From Bifidobacterium primatium (GTDB taxonomy: Bacteria; Actinomycetota; Actinomycetes; Actinomycetales; Bifidobacteriaceae): a stretch of 64,000 nt of DNA. The stretch is taken from assembly GCF_002802875.1 (NCBI RefSeq), contig NZ_PEBI01000002.1, positions 489,173 through 553,172 of the forward strand, given 5' to 3'. Positions 47,737 to 61,583 of the stretch are shown piece after piece. The notes under the pieces are model-generated. The model searched no databases. It was not told where the DNA came from and saw only the letters and a program-made list of their open reading frames with translations. How positions within the stretch are numbered: the stretch's first letter is position 1; every line of letters begins with the position of its first letter. The position numbers and the translations under genes are program-made.

Positions 47737-50700
47737 ATGGTGAACAATCCGCAATGCCGAGGTATGGGGGAAGGCGTGAACCAGCAGAATCCGGATGGAC
47801 AGCATCCGAACGGACAACATCCCAACGGTCGGAATCCCAATGGAGGGAATCCGAACGGGTGGCAATCCAATGGGCGGCAGCCGAACGGGCAGCCGGCCAG
47901 TGGATGGAATCCCAATCAGGGGCAGACCCCAGGCCAGGGACGTCCCGCCTATGGGCAGCCTGCCGGAGGGCCGCCGCCACGTTCGCCCTACGGATACGGT
48001 GGGCCGGGCGATCCCCGATACGGCCGGCAGCGGCAATATCCGCCCCAATCCGGTCAACCCAACCAGTATGGCCAGTCCGGCCAAGGGCGTTCGATGCATC
48101 CCGGCCCGTCTGGAAACGTGCAGAATCCGCAGAATGCCCGGAACATGCAGGACGGACGTCCGCAGCGGTTCCCTCAGGCCCCTGCTCCGCAGCAGAGGCC
48201 GAACCTCCAGCCGGGCAACCAGATTCCGCCCTATCAGGGAGCCGGTTCTCAGCGACCGTATGGAGGAAACCAGCCGCCGTATGGTCAGCGGCCGCATCAA
48301 TCCCAGCCGCAATCTCCGCAATCCCGACCGCAGTCCGGCCCGCAGCCCCCATACCAGGCAACGTCGCCGATGAACCGGCCCGGCCAGTCGGTGCCTCCGG
48401 TCGCCCCCGCGCAGCCGGCCGACGGCCGTCGCCGTCGCCGCGGCTCCCACACGAAGGGACGACCGTCATCCCCCGGCAGATACTCGGTGCGTCCGCCGCA
48501 GTCGGCGACGGCGATCAAGACGAAATCACGATGGACGAACATCATCACGCTGGTCATCGCCGCCGTCGTGATCGTCGCCCTGTACGCCACCTATACGTTC
48601 TTCACCAACCGCAACGAACACGGCCATGCCAGCGGCGACATGTCGGTATACGGCAACAGCTTCGACACCGCTAAATACGACCTGCAGAAGCCATGGCTCG
48701 ACACCCCGTCCGACGTCACGTTCAGCGAGAACGTCGGCAAGATGTCCGCCATGATGAAGCAGTACACGGAAGGTATGACCAAGGACGGCGAGCCCATCGC
48801 CGCGGTCTACACCGACCCCGCGCTCACCCAGCGGTACAGCATCAACGTCTCGGAGGACAAGGACAAACCCGGCTACGTGAACATCCACGCCGCCAGCTTC
48901 GCCCCCTGCGCGAACTACTACGATCCGGGGGAGAAAAAGCTCCACGCCCAGTCGTTCGACGACATCGTCGCCAACGACTATTTTGTCGGCGACAGCTGCC
49001 TCGACCGGCAGCTCAACGACGACTACTTCGCCGGCGACGGCTCCGTGGGCGGCAAGTTCATCGGATTCGAACGCTACTTCCTCGTCGTCTACTACGGCGA
49101 GAACGGCGAGAAGCTCGCCAAGCCCAAGGTCACGTACTTCACCGTCTACGACGACAAGCACGACCTCGGCGCCCCGCAGAACGTCAAGGCCACCGTCAAC
49201 AAGAAGGGCGAGGTCAACGTCAGCTGGAACCCCGTCGAAGGGGCCACCCACTACCGCGTGTACCTCAGGACCGGCGGCAAGATCAAGACCAAGGACGCCT
49301 CCAAGCAGGAGAGGAACCAGGCCGACACCTCCGCACAGGACACCTACCTGCTCGCCAAGCCCACCAAGAACTCGGTGAACCTCTCCGACTGGGACCCGAC
49401 CAAGGCCCCCGGATTCCGCAAATACCTCACCGGGGCGTTGGACAAGGCCGACGAGCAGTTCAAGACCGGCCACGTGTATTCCGACGGCCCGATATACCAG
49501 AACATGCAGTTCGCCAACCTGTTCTTCGGCGACAGCGAGGACCAGGGCTTCACGCCCGGCGGCAGCGAGACCCTGGAGGAGAATCATTCCTCGTACCAGC
49601 GCTCGCTGACCAATACATCGCTGCTCGTGGTGGCGTTCGGCGAGGACGAGCAGAAGACGAACTCGCCGGCGACGCAGATCAACATCACGTCGATGCTCTC
49701 CCAGGTGCCGTTGGGTCCGGCATTCAACGCCATGATGGACGAATCGAATGCCAACAAGGAGTACATCACCTACCTCACCGTGGCCGACGGTCTCACCCGC
49801 GTCGTGCCGCGCCAGTACGACTGGTCCACCGCCAAGGTGACGAGCAAGGGCGTGGAGGTCACGTTCCATCTCGGACAGACGAAGATGCATTCCACGCAGG
49901 TGCTCACCGACAAGGGCAGCACCGTGGAGGAGGTCAAGGCCCGCGTCGAGAAGGAGTCCGCGGCCGTGCAGGCGGCCGACAAGCAGACCGGCCTCATGTC
50001 CGGCGGCTCCGGCACCATCGACTGGGACGACACCACCGGCGACGTGTCGAAGACCGTCGACCTCAGCGGGGTGAACGGATCCATCGAATACGTGAAGTAC
50101 ATCGCGGCGAATCTCATGCAGGACCGCACCTACATGGACATCACCAAGTACTACGAGCAGGCCGGCGCACCGACCGTGAAGGACGCCGTGGACGAGGCCG
50201 TGGCGCAGAACCCGTTGCTCCTGCACACGTACGCCTACTCCGGCACCAAGAGCAGCGGCGGCAAGGTCTACCTCAAGGTGCAGTACTACGACGACAGCTT
50301 CGGCTCCGACACCGCCAAGGTGCGCGAGCAGCTCGACAAGAAGGCCGACCAGATCGTGGCGAAGATCATCACGCCCGGCATGGACGACCGCGCCAAAGCG
50401 GTGGCCATCAACCGGTACCTTGTCGACAACTTCGCCTACGACTACGACACCTACCGCAACGAGATGGGGGACAACCGATCCGGCGGCAGGGAGTTCTATG
50501 TGAAGCACAAGAGCAACCAGAACGCCTCCGGCCTGCTCGGCACCTACAACGGCGAGAACCTTTCGCTGACCGTATGCGCCGGGTACGCCAAGTCGTACAA
50601 GCTGCTTGCCGACAAGGCCAAGCTCAACGCCATATACGTCACCGGCACCGTGAACACCGGCACCAGCAACGGCGGCCATGCGTGGAACAAGGTGAAGATA

Positions 50701-50868
50701 GGCAACCAGTGGCTTGTGGTCGACTCCACCTGGAACGACACCGGCAGCGGATCGAGTGACGAGTACACGCTGGTGACCGACGACAGCGCGGTGATCCGCA
50801 ACCGCGGCCAGGTCTACGACCACGACGAGATCGTCGACGCCAAGCTCGCCGACTACGGCATCAGCTGA
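47737..50868 (+). CDS. Large membrane-anchored transglutaminase-like protein with repeat-rich N-terminus
   Basis: 1043 residues from ATG 47737; ATG 47764 and GTG 47776 are alternatives, none with an ideal ribosome-binding site. About 12-60 has short tandem HPNG/NPNG-type units, then a Pro/Gln/Gly-rich region to about 260. One membrane helix lies at about 268-288, leaving the N-terminus inside and the rest outside. A fibronectin type III-like domain lies near 479-515 (VNVSWNPVEGATHYRVY). The C-terminal transglutaminase/protease-like domain has the triad C947 (VCAGYAKSY), H981 (GGHAW) and D996 (VDSTW). It may cross-link or cleave surface or wall peptides. Confidence 0.85.
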   Translation: MVNNPQCRGMGEGVNQQNPDGQHPNGQHPNGRNPNGGNPNGWQSNGRQPNGQPASGWNPNQGQTPGQGRPAYGQPAGGPPPRSPYGYGGPGDPRYGRQRQYPPQSGQPNQYGQSGQGRSMHPGPSGNVQNPQNARNMQDGRPQRFPQAPAPQQRPNLQPGNQIPPYQGAGSQRPYGGNQPPYGQRPHQSQPQSPQSRPQSGPQPPYQATSPMNRPGQSVPPVAPAQPADGRRRRRGSHTKGRPSSPGRYSVRPPQSATAIKTKSRWTNIITLVIAAVVIVALYATYTFFTNRNEHGHASGDMSVYGNSFDTAKYDLQKPWLDTPSDVTFSENVGKMSAMMKQYTEGMTKDGEPIAAVYTDPALTQRYSINVSEDKDKPGYVNIHAASFAPCANYYDPGEKKLHAQSFDDIVANDYFVGDSCLDRQLNDDYFAGDGSVGGKFIGFERYFLVVYYGENGEKLAKPKVTYFTVYDDKHDLGAPQNVKATVNKKGEVNVSWNPVEGATHYRVYLRTGGKIKTKDASKQERNQADTSAQDTYLLAKPTKNSVNLSDWDPTKAPGFRKYLTGALDKADEQFKTGHVYSDGPIYQNMQFANLFFGDSEDQGFTPGGSETLEENHSSYQRSLTNTSLLVVAFGEDEQKTNSPATQINITSMLSQVPLGPAFNAMMDESNANKEYITYLTVADGLTRVVPRQYDWSTAKVTSKGVEVTFHLGQTKMHSTQVLTDKGSTVEEVKARVEKESAAVQAADKQTGLMSGGSGTIDWDDTTGDVSKTVDLSGVNGSIEYVKYIAANLMQDRTYMDITKYYEQAGAPTVKDAVDEAVAQNPLLLHTYAYSGTKSSGGKVYLKVQYYDDSFGSDTAKVREQLDKKADQIVAKIITPGMDDRAKAVAINRYLVDNFAYDYDTYRNEMGDNRSGGREFYVKHKSNQNASGLLGTYNGENLSLTVCAGYAKSYKLLADKAKLNAIYVTGTVNTGTSNGGHAWNKVKIGNQWLVVDSTWNDTGSGSSDEYTLVTDDSAVIRNRGQVYDHDEIVDAKLADYGIS

Positions 50869-51223
50869 CGAGGTCTCGCCGATGTCCTCCTCTCATGGCT
50901 CCCCTCGACGAGGGGAGCCATGAGGCGCCAGCCTGACTGAGGGGAGGACACCGTCTGCCCTGCCTCCACCTCCGACTCGCCGATGTCCAGCCGTCTGATA
51001 AACTATTTTCTCGTGTGTGCCATTAACGCGGCATATGTGATTGGCTGCGTTCGAGTGGGACATCCCCGAGTCCAGTGACGCGAACCGGTAACGGCAAGCC
51101 GAGGACGGAGGGCCATCGGGCCGGTGGACTGTGGCTGGAATATCCGATTCGAGGATGTTCTTCGGGCTGCAGTGTGGCGGCTCCACAGAAGAACAAATTT
51201 CCATGTGAATCGGAGAACTTAAG
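50869..51223 (+). promoter_or_regulatory. 355-bp region: terminator, then str operon leader
   Basis: No gene seen. The first 80 bases form a nested hairpin. The rest carries the promoter and untranslated leader of rpsL. An AT-rich patch near 50998-51013 is the likely promoter core, but no hexamer pair is clear. Confidence 0.45.
50884..50949. terminator. Nested hairpin after the transglutaminase-like gene
   Basis: Inner perfect arms 50892-50905 and 50911-50924 (14 bp, loop of five). Outer arms GTCCTCC (50884-50890) and GGAGGAC (50943-50949). Confidence 0.75.
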
Positions 51224-51595
51224 TTGCCTACGATTGAACAGCTCGTCCGTAAGGGACGCAAGCCGAAGCCCAAGAAGTCGAAGACCTTGGCGCTGAAGGG
51301 CAGCCCGCTGCGTCGCGGCGTGTGCACCCGTGTCTACACCACCACCCCGAAGAAGCCGAACTCGGCTCTGCGTAAGGTCGCCCGTGTGCGCCTTTCCTCG
51401 GGCATCGAAGTCACCGCCTACATCCCGGGCGAGGGCCACAACCTGCAGGAGCACTCCATCGTGCTCGTGCGCGGCGGCCGTGTGAAGGATCTGCCGGGTG
51501 TGCGTTACCACATCGTGCGTGGTGCGCTCGATACCCAGGGTGTCAAGGACCGCAAGCAGGGTCGTTCCCTGTACGGAGCAAAGAAGGCGAAGTAA
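51224..51595 (+). CDS. rpsL: Ribosomal protein S12
   Basis: 123 residues starting with TTG at 51224, supported by CGGAGAAC upstream and the family N-terminus [11 protein letters not shown]. The decoding-centre segments [16 protein letters not shown] and [13 protein letters not shown] are wild type, so no streptomycin-resistance change at the usual lysines is seen. First gene of the str operon, followed 5 bp later by rpsG. Confidence 0.98.
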   Translation: MPTIEQLVRKGRKPKPKKSKTLALKGSPLRRGVCTRVYTTTPKKPNSALRKVARVRLSSGIEVTAYIPGEGHNLQEHSIVLVRGGRVKDLPGVRYHIVRGALDTQGVKDRKQGRSLYGAKKAK

Positions 51596-51600
51596 GAGAA

Positions 51601-52071
51601 ATGTCACGTAAAGGACCCGCTAAGAAGCATCAGCTCCTGCCCGATCCGATCTACGGTTCGACGGTGGTTGCCCAGCTCATCAACAAGATTCTGCTCGACG
51701 GCAAGAAGTCGATTGCCGAGGACATCGTGTACTCCGCGCTTGATATGGTCAAGGAGAAGACCGATCAGGAGCCCGTTTCCGTGCTGAAGCGCGCTCTTGA
51801 CAACATTCGCCCGAGCCTCGAGGTTCGCTCCCGTCGAGTCGGCGGCGCCACCTACCAGGTGCCGGTCGAGGTCAAGCCGGGCCGCGCCAACACGCTGTCC
51901 CTGCGCTGGCTGACCGACTTCTCCCGCGCCCGCCGCGAGAAGACGATGGCCGAGCGTCTCGCCAACGAGATTCTTGACGCCTCCAACGGCCTCGGCGCTT
52001 CTGTCAAGCGTCGCGAGGATACTCATAAGATGGCAGAGGCGAACAAGGCCTTCGCCCACTACCGCTGGTAA
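51601..52071 (+). CDS. rpsG: Ribosomal protein S7
   Basis: 156 residues, the standard length. It begins with [19 protein letters not shown] and ends with [12 protein letters not shown], both typical of S7. It assembles the 3' domain of 16S rRNA and contacts E-site tRNA. It lies between rpsL and fusA in the conserved str order. In many bacteria S7 represses its own operon; no leader structure for this could be identified here. Confidence 0.98.
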   Translation: MSRKGPAKKHQLLPDPIYGSTVVAQLINKILLDGKKSIAEDIVYSALDMVKEKTDQEPVSVLKRALDNIRPSLEVRSRRVGGATYQVPVEVKPGRANTLSLRWLTDFSRARREKTMAERLANEILDASNGLGASVKRREDTHKMAEANKAFAHYRW

Positions 52072-52099
52072 TCAGTAGAACGAGAGTTAAGGAAAACTC

Positions 52100-54229
52100 A
52101 TGGCACTAGACGTGCTCACGGATCTGCACATGATCCGCAACATCGGCATCATGGCTCACATCGATGCCGGTAAGACCACCACCACCGAGCGAATCCTGTA
52201 CTACACCGGTAAGAACTACAAGATCGGTGAGACGCACGATGGCGCTTCGACGATGGACTTCATGGCTCAGGAGCAGGAGCGCGGCATCACCATCCAGTCC
52301 GCCGCCACCACTTGCTTCTGGAACCGTCAGTCCCACGACACCAAGGACAAGTTCCAGATCAACATCATCGACACCCCCGGCCACGTGGACTTCACGGCCG
52401 AGGTGGAGCGTTCGCTCCGCGTGCTCGATGGTGCCGTCGCCGTGTTCGATGGCAAGGAAGGTGTGGAGCCGCAGTCCGAGACCGTGTGGCGCCAGGCCGA
52501 CAAGTACGGCGTGCCGCGCATCTGCTTCATCAACAAGATGGACAAGCTCGGTGCCAACTTCTACTACTCCGTCGACACCATCAAGGAGAAGCTCGGCGCC
52601 ACCCCGCTCGTCGTCCAGCTGCCGATCGGCGCTGAGAACGACTTCGCCGGCGTCGTCGACCTCATCCGCATGAAGGCCTACGTCTGGAACGACGTCAAGG
52701 ACGACATGGGTGCCCACTACGACACGACCGACATCCCGGCCGACCTTCAGGAGAAGGCGGAGCAGTACCGCTCCGAGCTGCTCGACCAGGTCGCCGAGTC
52801 CGACGAGGCCCTGCTCGAGAAGTACCTCGAGGAAGGCGAGCTCACCGAGGACGAGATCCGCTCCGGCATCCGCAAGCTCACGATCGCTCGTGAGGCATAC
52901 CCGGTGCTCTGCGGCTCCGCCTTCAAGGACAAGGGCGTGCAGCCGATGCTCGACGCCGTGATCGACTACCTGCCGAGCCCGGAGGACGTTCCCTCCATCG
53001 TCGGTTTCGATCCGAGCGACGAGTCCATCGAGATCGACCGCAAGCCGCTGGTCTCCGACCCGTTCTCGGCTCTGGTCTTCAAGATCTCCACCCACCCGTT
53101 CTACGGCAAGCTCGTGTTCGTGCGCGTGTACTCCGGCCAGGTCAAGCCGGGCGACACCGTGCTCGATTCCACCAAGGGCAAGAAGGAACGCGTCGGCAAG
53201 ATCTTCCAGATGCACGCCGACAAGGAGAACCCGGTCGATTCCGCCGAAGCCGGCAACATCTACACGTTCGTCGGCCTCAAGAACGTCACCACCGGTGACT
53301 CCCTGTGCGACGAGAAGGCCCCGATCTCCCTCGAGTCCATGACCTTCCCCGATCCGGTGATCGAGGTGGCCGTGGAGCCGAAGACCAAGGCCGATCAGGA
53401 GAAGATGAGCATCGCCCTCGCGAAGCTCTCCGACGAGGATCCGACCTTCCAGGTGAAGACCGACGAAGAGTCCGGCCAGACCCTTATCTCCGGCATGGGC
53501 GAGCTCCAGCTCGACATCATCGTCGACCGTATGCGTCGCGAGTTCAAGGTCGAGTGCAACGTGGGCAAGCCGCAGGTGGCCTACCGCGAGACCATTCGCA
53601 AGGCCGTCATGAACCAGGAGTACACCCACAAGAAGCAGACCGGTGGTTCCGGCCAGTTCGCTAAGGTCCTCATGAACTTCGAGCCTCTCGACACCGAAGA
53701 GGGCGAGACCTACGAGTTCGTCAACGAGGTCACCGGCGGCCACATCACCAAGGAATTCATTCCTTCGATCGATGCTGGTGTGCAGGAAGCCATGGAATCC
53801 GGCGTGCTCGCCGGCTTCCCGGTGGTGGGCGTCAAGGCGACCGTCACCGACGGCCAGACCCACGACGTCGACTCCTCCGAAATGGCCTTCAAGATCGCCG
53901 GCTCCATGTGCTTCAAGGAAGCCGCTCCGAAGGCCAAGCCGGTCATCCTCGAGCCGATCATGGCCGTCGAGGTCCGTACGCCGGAAGAGTACATGGGCGA
54001 TGTGATGGGTGACATCAACTCCCGCCGTGGCTCCATCCAGCAGATGAGCGACTCCACCGGCGTCAAGGTCATCGACGCCAAGGTGCCGCTGAGCGAGATG
54101 TTCGGCTACATCGGCGATCTTCGTTCGAAGACCCAGGGCCGTGCAATGTTCACCATGCAGATGGATTCCTACGCCGAGGTGCCGAAGGCCGTCTCGGACG
54201 AGATCATCAAGGCCCAGCGCGGCGAGTGA
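52100..54229 (+). CDS. fusA: Elongation factor G
   Basis: 709 residues. GTPase motifs: G1 AHIDAGKT, the switch II segment DTPGHVDF, and NKMD. Domains II-V follow at normal length, with GSGQFAKV in domain IV and the C-terminal [17 protein letters not shown]. It catalyses translocation on the ribosome. It lies 28 bp after rpsG. A 197-bp gap with its own promoter separates it from tuf. Confidence 0.98.
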   Translation: MALDVLTDLHMIRNIGIMAHIDAGKTTTTERILYYTGKNYKIGETHDGASTMDFMAQEQERGITIQSAATTCFWNRQSHDTKDKFQINIIDTPGHVDFTAEVERSLRVLDGAVAVFDGKEGVEPQSETVWRQADKYGVPRICFINKMDKLGANFYYSVDTIKEKLGATPLVVQLPIGAENDFAGVVDLIRMKAYVWNDVKDDMGAHYDTTDIPADLQEKAEQYRSELLDQVAESDEALLEKYLEEGELTEDEIRSGIRKLTIAREAYPVLCGSAFKDKGVQPMLDAVIDYLPSPEDVPSIVGFDPSDESIEIDRKPLVSDPFSALVFKISTHPFYGKLVFVRVYSGQVKPGDTVLDSTKGKKERVGKIFQMHADKENPVDSAEAGNIYTFVGLKNVTTGDSLCDEKAPISLESMTFPDPVIEVAVEPKTKADQEKMSIALAKLSDEDPTFQVKTDEESGQTLISGMGELQLDIIVDRMRREFKVECNVGKPQVAYRETIRKAVMNQEYTHKKQTGGSGQFAKVLMNFEPLDTEEGETYEFVNEVTGGHITKEFIPSIDAGVQEAMESGVLAGFPVVGVKATVTDGQTHDVDSSEMAFKIAGSMCFKEAAPKAKPVILEPIMAVEVRTPEEYMGDVMGDINSRRGSIQQMSDSTGVKVIDAKVPLSEMFGYIGDLRSKTQGRAMFTMQMDSYAEVPKAVSDEIIKAQRGE

Positions 54230-54333
54230 GCCGTGCTTGACCGTCAGTGATGGCGGTCTCAGCCGGCCAAGGCGTCGTGTCGTCGGCGAACGGTAGAATT
54301 TTCTGCTGTGAGCTGGGCGACACGGCGCTAAAG

Positions 54334-54363
54334 TTGGCGAAACTACCGAAAACCCAGTAATAT
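54334..54363 (+). promoter_or_regulatory. tuf promoter
   Basis: TTGGCG (54334-54339), 18-bp spacer, TAATAT (54358-54363). It lies 64 bp before the tuf start. A separate tuf promoter allows higher expression than the rest of the str operon. Confidence 0.6.
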
Positions 54364-54426
54364 GTAGCGAGTGTCTTGTGCATGGTTTGCACAGGCAAAC
54401 TACGAGACGTCCAGGAGGACAAACAC

Positions 54427-55626
54427 ATGGCAAAGGAAAAGTACGAGCGTACTAAGCCGCACGTTAACATTGGTACCATTGGCCACGTCGATCACGGTAA
54501 GACCACCCTGACCGCCGCCATCTCCAAGGTGCTGCACGAGGAGTACCCGGATGTCAACCCGGAGTACGACTTCAACCAGATCGACTCCGCCCCTGAAGAG
54601 GCCGAGCGCGGTATTACCATCAACATCGCCCACATCGAGTACCAGACCGCGAAGCGTCACTACGCTCACGTGGACTGCCCGGGCCACGCCGACTTCGTGA
54701 AGAACATGATCACCGGTGCTGCCCAGATGGATGGCGCCATCCTCGTTGTGGCCGCCACCGACGGCCCGATGGCCCAGACCCGCGAACACGTGCTGCTCGC
54801 CCGTCAGGTCGGCGTCCCGAAGATCCTGGTCGCCCTGAACAAGTGCGATATGGTCGACGATGAGGAGCTCATCGAGCTCGTCGAGGAAGAGGTCCGCGAC
54901 CTCCTCGAGGAGAACGGCTTCGACCGCGACTGCCCGGTCATCCACACCTCCGCCTACGGCGCTCTGCACGACGACGCTCCGGACCACGAGAAGTGGGTCC
55001 AGACCGTCAAGGACCTCATGGACGCCGTCGACGACTACATCCCGACCCCGGTTCACGACCTCGACAAGCCGTTCCTGATGCCGATCGAGGACGTCTTCAC
55101 CATCTCCGGTCGTGGTACCGTCGTCACCGGCCGTGTCGAGCGTGGCCAGCTGGCCGTCAACTCCCCGGTCGAGATCGTCGGCATCCGCCCGACCCAGAAC
55201 ACCACCGTCACCTCCATCGAGACCTTCCACAAGACGATGGACTCCTGCGAGGCTGGCGACAACACCGGTCTGCTCCTCCGTGGCCTCGGCCGTACGGACG
55301 TCGAGCGTGGCCAGGTCGTGGCTGCTCCGGGCTCCGTGACCCCGCACACCAAGTTCGAGGGTGAGGTCTACGTCCTCACCAAGGATGAGGGTGGCCGTCA
55401 CTCGCCGTTCTTCTCCAACTACCGTCCGCAGTTCTACTTCCGCACCACCGACGTCACCGGCGTCATCACCCTGCCGGAAGGCGTCGAGATGGTTCAGCCT
55501 GGCGATCACGCCACCTTCACGGTCGAGCTGATCCAGCCGGTCGCCATGGAAGAGGGCCTCACCTTCGCTGTGCGTGAAGGCGGCCACACGGTCGGTTCAG
55601 GTCGAGTCACCAAGATCCTCGGCTGA
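54427..55626 (+). CDS. tuf: Elongation factor Tu
   Basis: 399 residues from the ATG at 54427 with an AGGAGG ribosome-binding site. An open frame continues upstream but has no initiation signal. GTPase motifs [16 protein letters not shown] and NKCD are intact. It delivers aminoacyl-tRNA to the ribosome. Codon choice is strongly biased, with a U/C preference unlike flanking genes, as expected for very high expression. Ends in a perfect hairpin. Confidence 0.98.
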   Translation: MAKEKYERTKPHVNIGTIGHVDHGKTTLTAAISKVLHEEYPDVNPEYDFNQIDSAPEEAERGITINIAHIEYQTAKRHYAHVDCPGHADFVKNMITGAAQMDGAILVVAATDGPMAQTREHVLLARQVGVPKILVALNKCDMVDDEELIELVEEEVRDLLEENGFDRDCPVIHTSAYGALHDDAPDHEKWVQTVKDLMDAVDDYIPTPVHDLDKPFLMPIEDVFTISGRGTVVTGRVERGQLAVNSPVEIVGIRPTQNTTVTSIETFHKTMDSCEAGDNTGLLLRGLGRTDVERGQVVAAPGSVTPHTKFEGEVYVLTKDEGGRHSPFFSNYRPQFYFRTTDVTGVITLPEGVEMVQPGDHATFTVELIQPVAMEEGLTFAVREGGHTVGSGRVTKILG

Positions 55627-55669
55627 TTCCATCAACCGAAGTCTTGCGCTTAACCTAGCGACGTAGATC

Positions 55670-55709
55670 AGAAAGGGCTTCCACCAAGCAATTGGTGGAA
55701 GCCCTTTCT
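55670..55709 (+). terminator. tuf terminator
   Basis: Perfect 18-bp arms (55670-55687 and 55692-55709) with a four-base loop, 43 bp after the stop. Confidence 0.85.
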
Positions 55710-55718
55710 GCATATTCG

Positions 55719-55845
55719 GCCTTGTATATTCATCCCGTATATGCATGGTTTCCGCGATTCCCATCCGCCGTATCCCTGCAATCGGGAGCGCCGTCCGAAA
55801 CGGCGGCACTCCGCTGTATGGACGGTATGGCATAATATACAAGGC
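55719..55845. repeat. 127-bp segment bounded by 12-bp perfect inverted repeats, upstream of efp
   Basis: GCCTTGTATATT (55719-55730) and its exact complement (55834-55845). The right arm overlaps TAATAT-like promoter sequence for efp, which starts 46 bp later. Could be a small non-autonomous element or a leader structure. Confidence 0.55.
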
Positions 55846-55890
55846 TAATTTTGAGCATTGCCGATTTGATACATGAAAAGGTGAATGAAC

Positions 55891-56457
55891 GTGGCACAAA
55901 CTAGCAACGACATCAAGAACGGTTCCGTCATCAACCTCGACGGCCAGCTGTGGACCGTCATCAAGTTCCAGCACGTGAAGCCGGGCAAGGGCCCCGCCTT
56001 CGTGCGCACCACCATCAAGAACGTGCTCTCCGGCAAGATCGTCGACAAGACGTTCAACGCGGGTATGAAGATGGAGTTCGAGACCGTCGACAACCGCACG
56101 CTGCAGTACTCCTACGAGGACGGCGACAACTTCGTCTTCATGGACATGACGACCTACGACCAGATCTACATCCCGAAGACCCTGGTCGGCGACGACGCCA
56201 AGTTCCTGCTGGAAGGCACCGACTGCATCATCAGCTTCCACGACGGCACCCCGCTGTCCGTCGAACTGCCGGCCTCCGTCATCCTGACGATCACGCACAC
56301 CGAGCCGGGCCTGCAGGGCAACCGTTCCAACGCCGGCACCAAGCCCGCCACCGTCGAGACCGGCGCCGAGATCCAGGTCCCGCTGTTCATCAACGAGGGC
56401 GAGAAGGTCAAGGTCGACACCCGCGACGGCTCCTACCTCGGTCGCGAGAACAACTGA
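55891..56457 (+). CDS. efp: Elongation factor P
   Basis: 188 residues from GTG 55891, which sits 9 bp after AAAGG and gives the family N-terminus [11 protein letters not shown]. The ATG at 55885 is too close to that site. Three-domain EF-P of usual length. The tip loop has K33 in KPGKGPAF, the position modified in many bacteria. It relieves ribosome stalling at polyproline, relevant to the proline-rich proteins encoded at 2.5 and 47.7 kb. Followed by nusB after 29 bp. Confidence 0.97.
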   Translation: MAQTSNDIKNGSVINLDGQLWTVIKFQHVKPGKGPAFVRTTIKNVLSGKIVDKTFNAGMKMEFETVDNRTLQYSYEDGDNFVFMDMTTYDQIYIPKTLVGDDAKFLLEGTDCIISFHDGTPLSVELPASVILTITHTEPGLQGNRSNAGTKPATVETGAEIQVPLFINEGEKVKVDTRDGSYLGRENN

Positions 56458-56486
56458 CCGTAACCGAAGCTTAAGGAATTATCTTC

Positions 56487-56915
56487 ATGGCACGTTCCAC
56501 CGCCCGCAAGAGGGCTCTGAATACGTTGTATGAAGCCGACGAGAAGGGACAGGACATCCTGTCCCTTCTTGCTGAGCGCATCGAGCATCCCGGCGCGCAG
56601 ACGCCGCTTCCCGACTACGCCGTCGAAATCGTGCGCGGCGTGGCCGAACACCGTCGCGACATCGACACCGTCCTCGGCGAATGCTCCACCAGCTGGAAGG
56701 TCTCCCGCATGCCCGTCGTCGATCGCAACATCATGCGCATCGCGGCCTGGGAGATCATGTACAACGACGATGTACCCAGCGGCGTCGCCATCGACGAGGC
56801 GATGGCCCTGGCGAAGACGCTGTGCGACGCGGATTCGCCCAACTTCATCTACGGTCTGCTCAGCGCAGTGGCCGCGAAAACACAGGAAAACACCCAGGAA
56901 AACACCAACGAATAA
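56487..56915 (+). CDS. nusB: Transcription antitermination factor NusB
   Basis: 142 residues; starts ARSTARKRALNTLYEADEKG, the characteristic NusB opening. The rest is all-helical, with VVDRNIMRIAAWEIMYNDDVPSGVAIDEAMALAK split between the two core helices. It binds boxA RNA with NusE/S10 during rRNA transcription. The gene follows efp and precedes carA, an order conserved in actinobacteria. The short Gln/Asn/Glu tail is not conserved. Confidence 0.96.
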   Translation: MARSTARKRALNTLYEADEKGQDILSLLAERIEHPGAQTPLPDYAVEIVRGVAEHRRDIDTVLGECSTSWKVSRMPVVDRNIMRIAAWEIMYNDDVPSGVAIDEAMALAKTLCDADSPNFIYGLLSAVAAKTQENTQENTNE

Positions 56916-56982
56916 TCACCTGGGCATATCCACGCCCGTAGGTATGGTGATTACAGAATGATCCGCTGTTAAGGGGGATTGA

Positions 56983-58210
56983 GTGAGCCTCAATGAGTCC
57001 GAACCCACTGCGGTGGGTAGCTATGATGCACAAAACGCCGTTCTCGTTCTTGAGGATGGCCAGGTCTATGTCGGCCGGCCGTATGGCAGCGTCGGCGTGA
57101 CCTTCGGCGAGATCGTCTTCGCCACAGGCATGACCGGCTATCAGGAAACACTGACAGACCCGAGCTACGACCGCCAGATCGTTGTCCAGACGTTCCCCCA
57201 CATCGGTGATACCGGCGTGAACGACGAGGATCCCGAGTCCTCGCGCATCTGGGTCGCCGGATACGTCGTGCGCGATCCCAGCCCGGTGGTGAGCAACTGG
57301 CGTGCCAAGGGCAGCCTCGACGACAGCCTGCAGGCGCAGAGCATCGTCGGCATTAGCGACATCGACACCCGCAAGCTCGTGCGTCACCTGCGTTCCGCGG
57401 GCGTGATGCGCGCCGGCATCTTCTCCGGCGATGCGCTGGTGGGGGAGAACGGTGTGGTTCTGCCCGTCGCCGACCTGCTCGCCCAGGTCAAGGAGCAGCC
57501 GCAGATGAGCGGCTCCAACCTCGGCCCCGAAGTGTCCACCAAGGAGACCTACACCGTCGAACCGACCGGTGAGTTCGAGGGCAAGGACCCCCTCGCCACC
57601 GTCGTCGCCGTGGACCTCGGCATCAAGGCCATGACCCCGCACCGTCTCGCCGAACGCGGCTGCCGTGTGCACGTCGTGCCGATGACCACCACCTTCGAGC
57701 AGATCGAGGCCATGAACCCCGACGGCGTGTTCTTCTCCAACGGTCCCGGCGACCCGGGCACCGCCGACGACACCGTCGCCCTGCTGCGCAAGGTGCTCGA
57801 CGCGGGATACCCGTTCTTCGGCATCTGCTTCGGCAACCAGATTCTCGGCCGCGCCCTTGGCTTCGGCACCTACAAGCTCAAGTTCGGACACCGTGGCATC
57901 AACCAGCCGGTGAAGGACCTGACCACCGGCAAGGTGGAGGTCACCGCGCACAACCACGGCTTCGCCGTGGATGCGCCCATCGGCCAGACCATCGAGACCC
58001 CGTACGAGCAGGGTCACTACGGCAAGGCCCGCGTCAGCCACATCGACCTCAACGACAACGTGGTCGAAGGCCTTGAATGCCTTGATATCCCGGCATTCTC
58101 CGTGCAGTACCACCCCGAGGCGGCCGCCGGTCCGCACGACGCCTCATATCTGTTCGATCGTTTTGTGAACCTCATGCTCAGCACCAAGGATTCCAAGGAA
58201 GGTAGTGTCA

Positions 58211-58218
<8 letters not shown>
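56983..58218 (+). CDS. carA: Carbamoyl-phosphate synthase small subunit
   Basis: 411 residues from a GTG start preceded by AAGGGGGA. The N-terminal CarA domain is followed by a class I glutamine amidotransferase domain with the nucleophile C282 in [10 protein letters not shown] and the His/Glu pair in [12 protein letters not shown]. The residue after the nucleophile elbow is Asn rather than the common His, a minor variant. It supplies ammonia from glutamine to CarB. The stop lies 8 bp inside carB. Confidence 0.97.
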
Positions 58219-61582
<3,364 letters not shown>

Positions 61583-61583
61583 C

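Noticed and set aside
47780..47910. Regularly spaced short repeats resembling a CRISPR array
   Set aside because: They are in-frame codon repeats for HPNG/NPNG-type units in a protein, without constant repeats and unique spacers.
52106..54433. Very long open frame antisense to fusA (and similar ones opposite carB, rnj, pepN, adnA/B and the transglutaminase-like gene)
   Set aside because: High GC with a fixed third-base bias opens the opposite strand. These frames have Arg/Ala/Gly/His-rich, domain-free products and follow the sense genes exactly.
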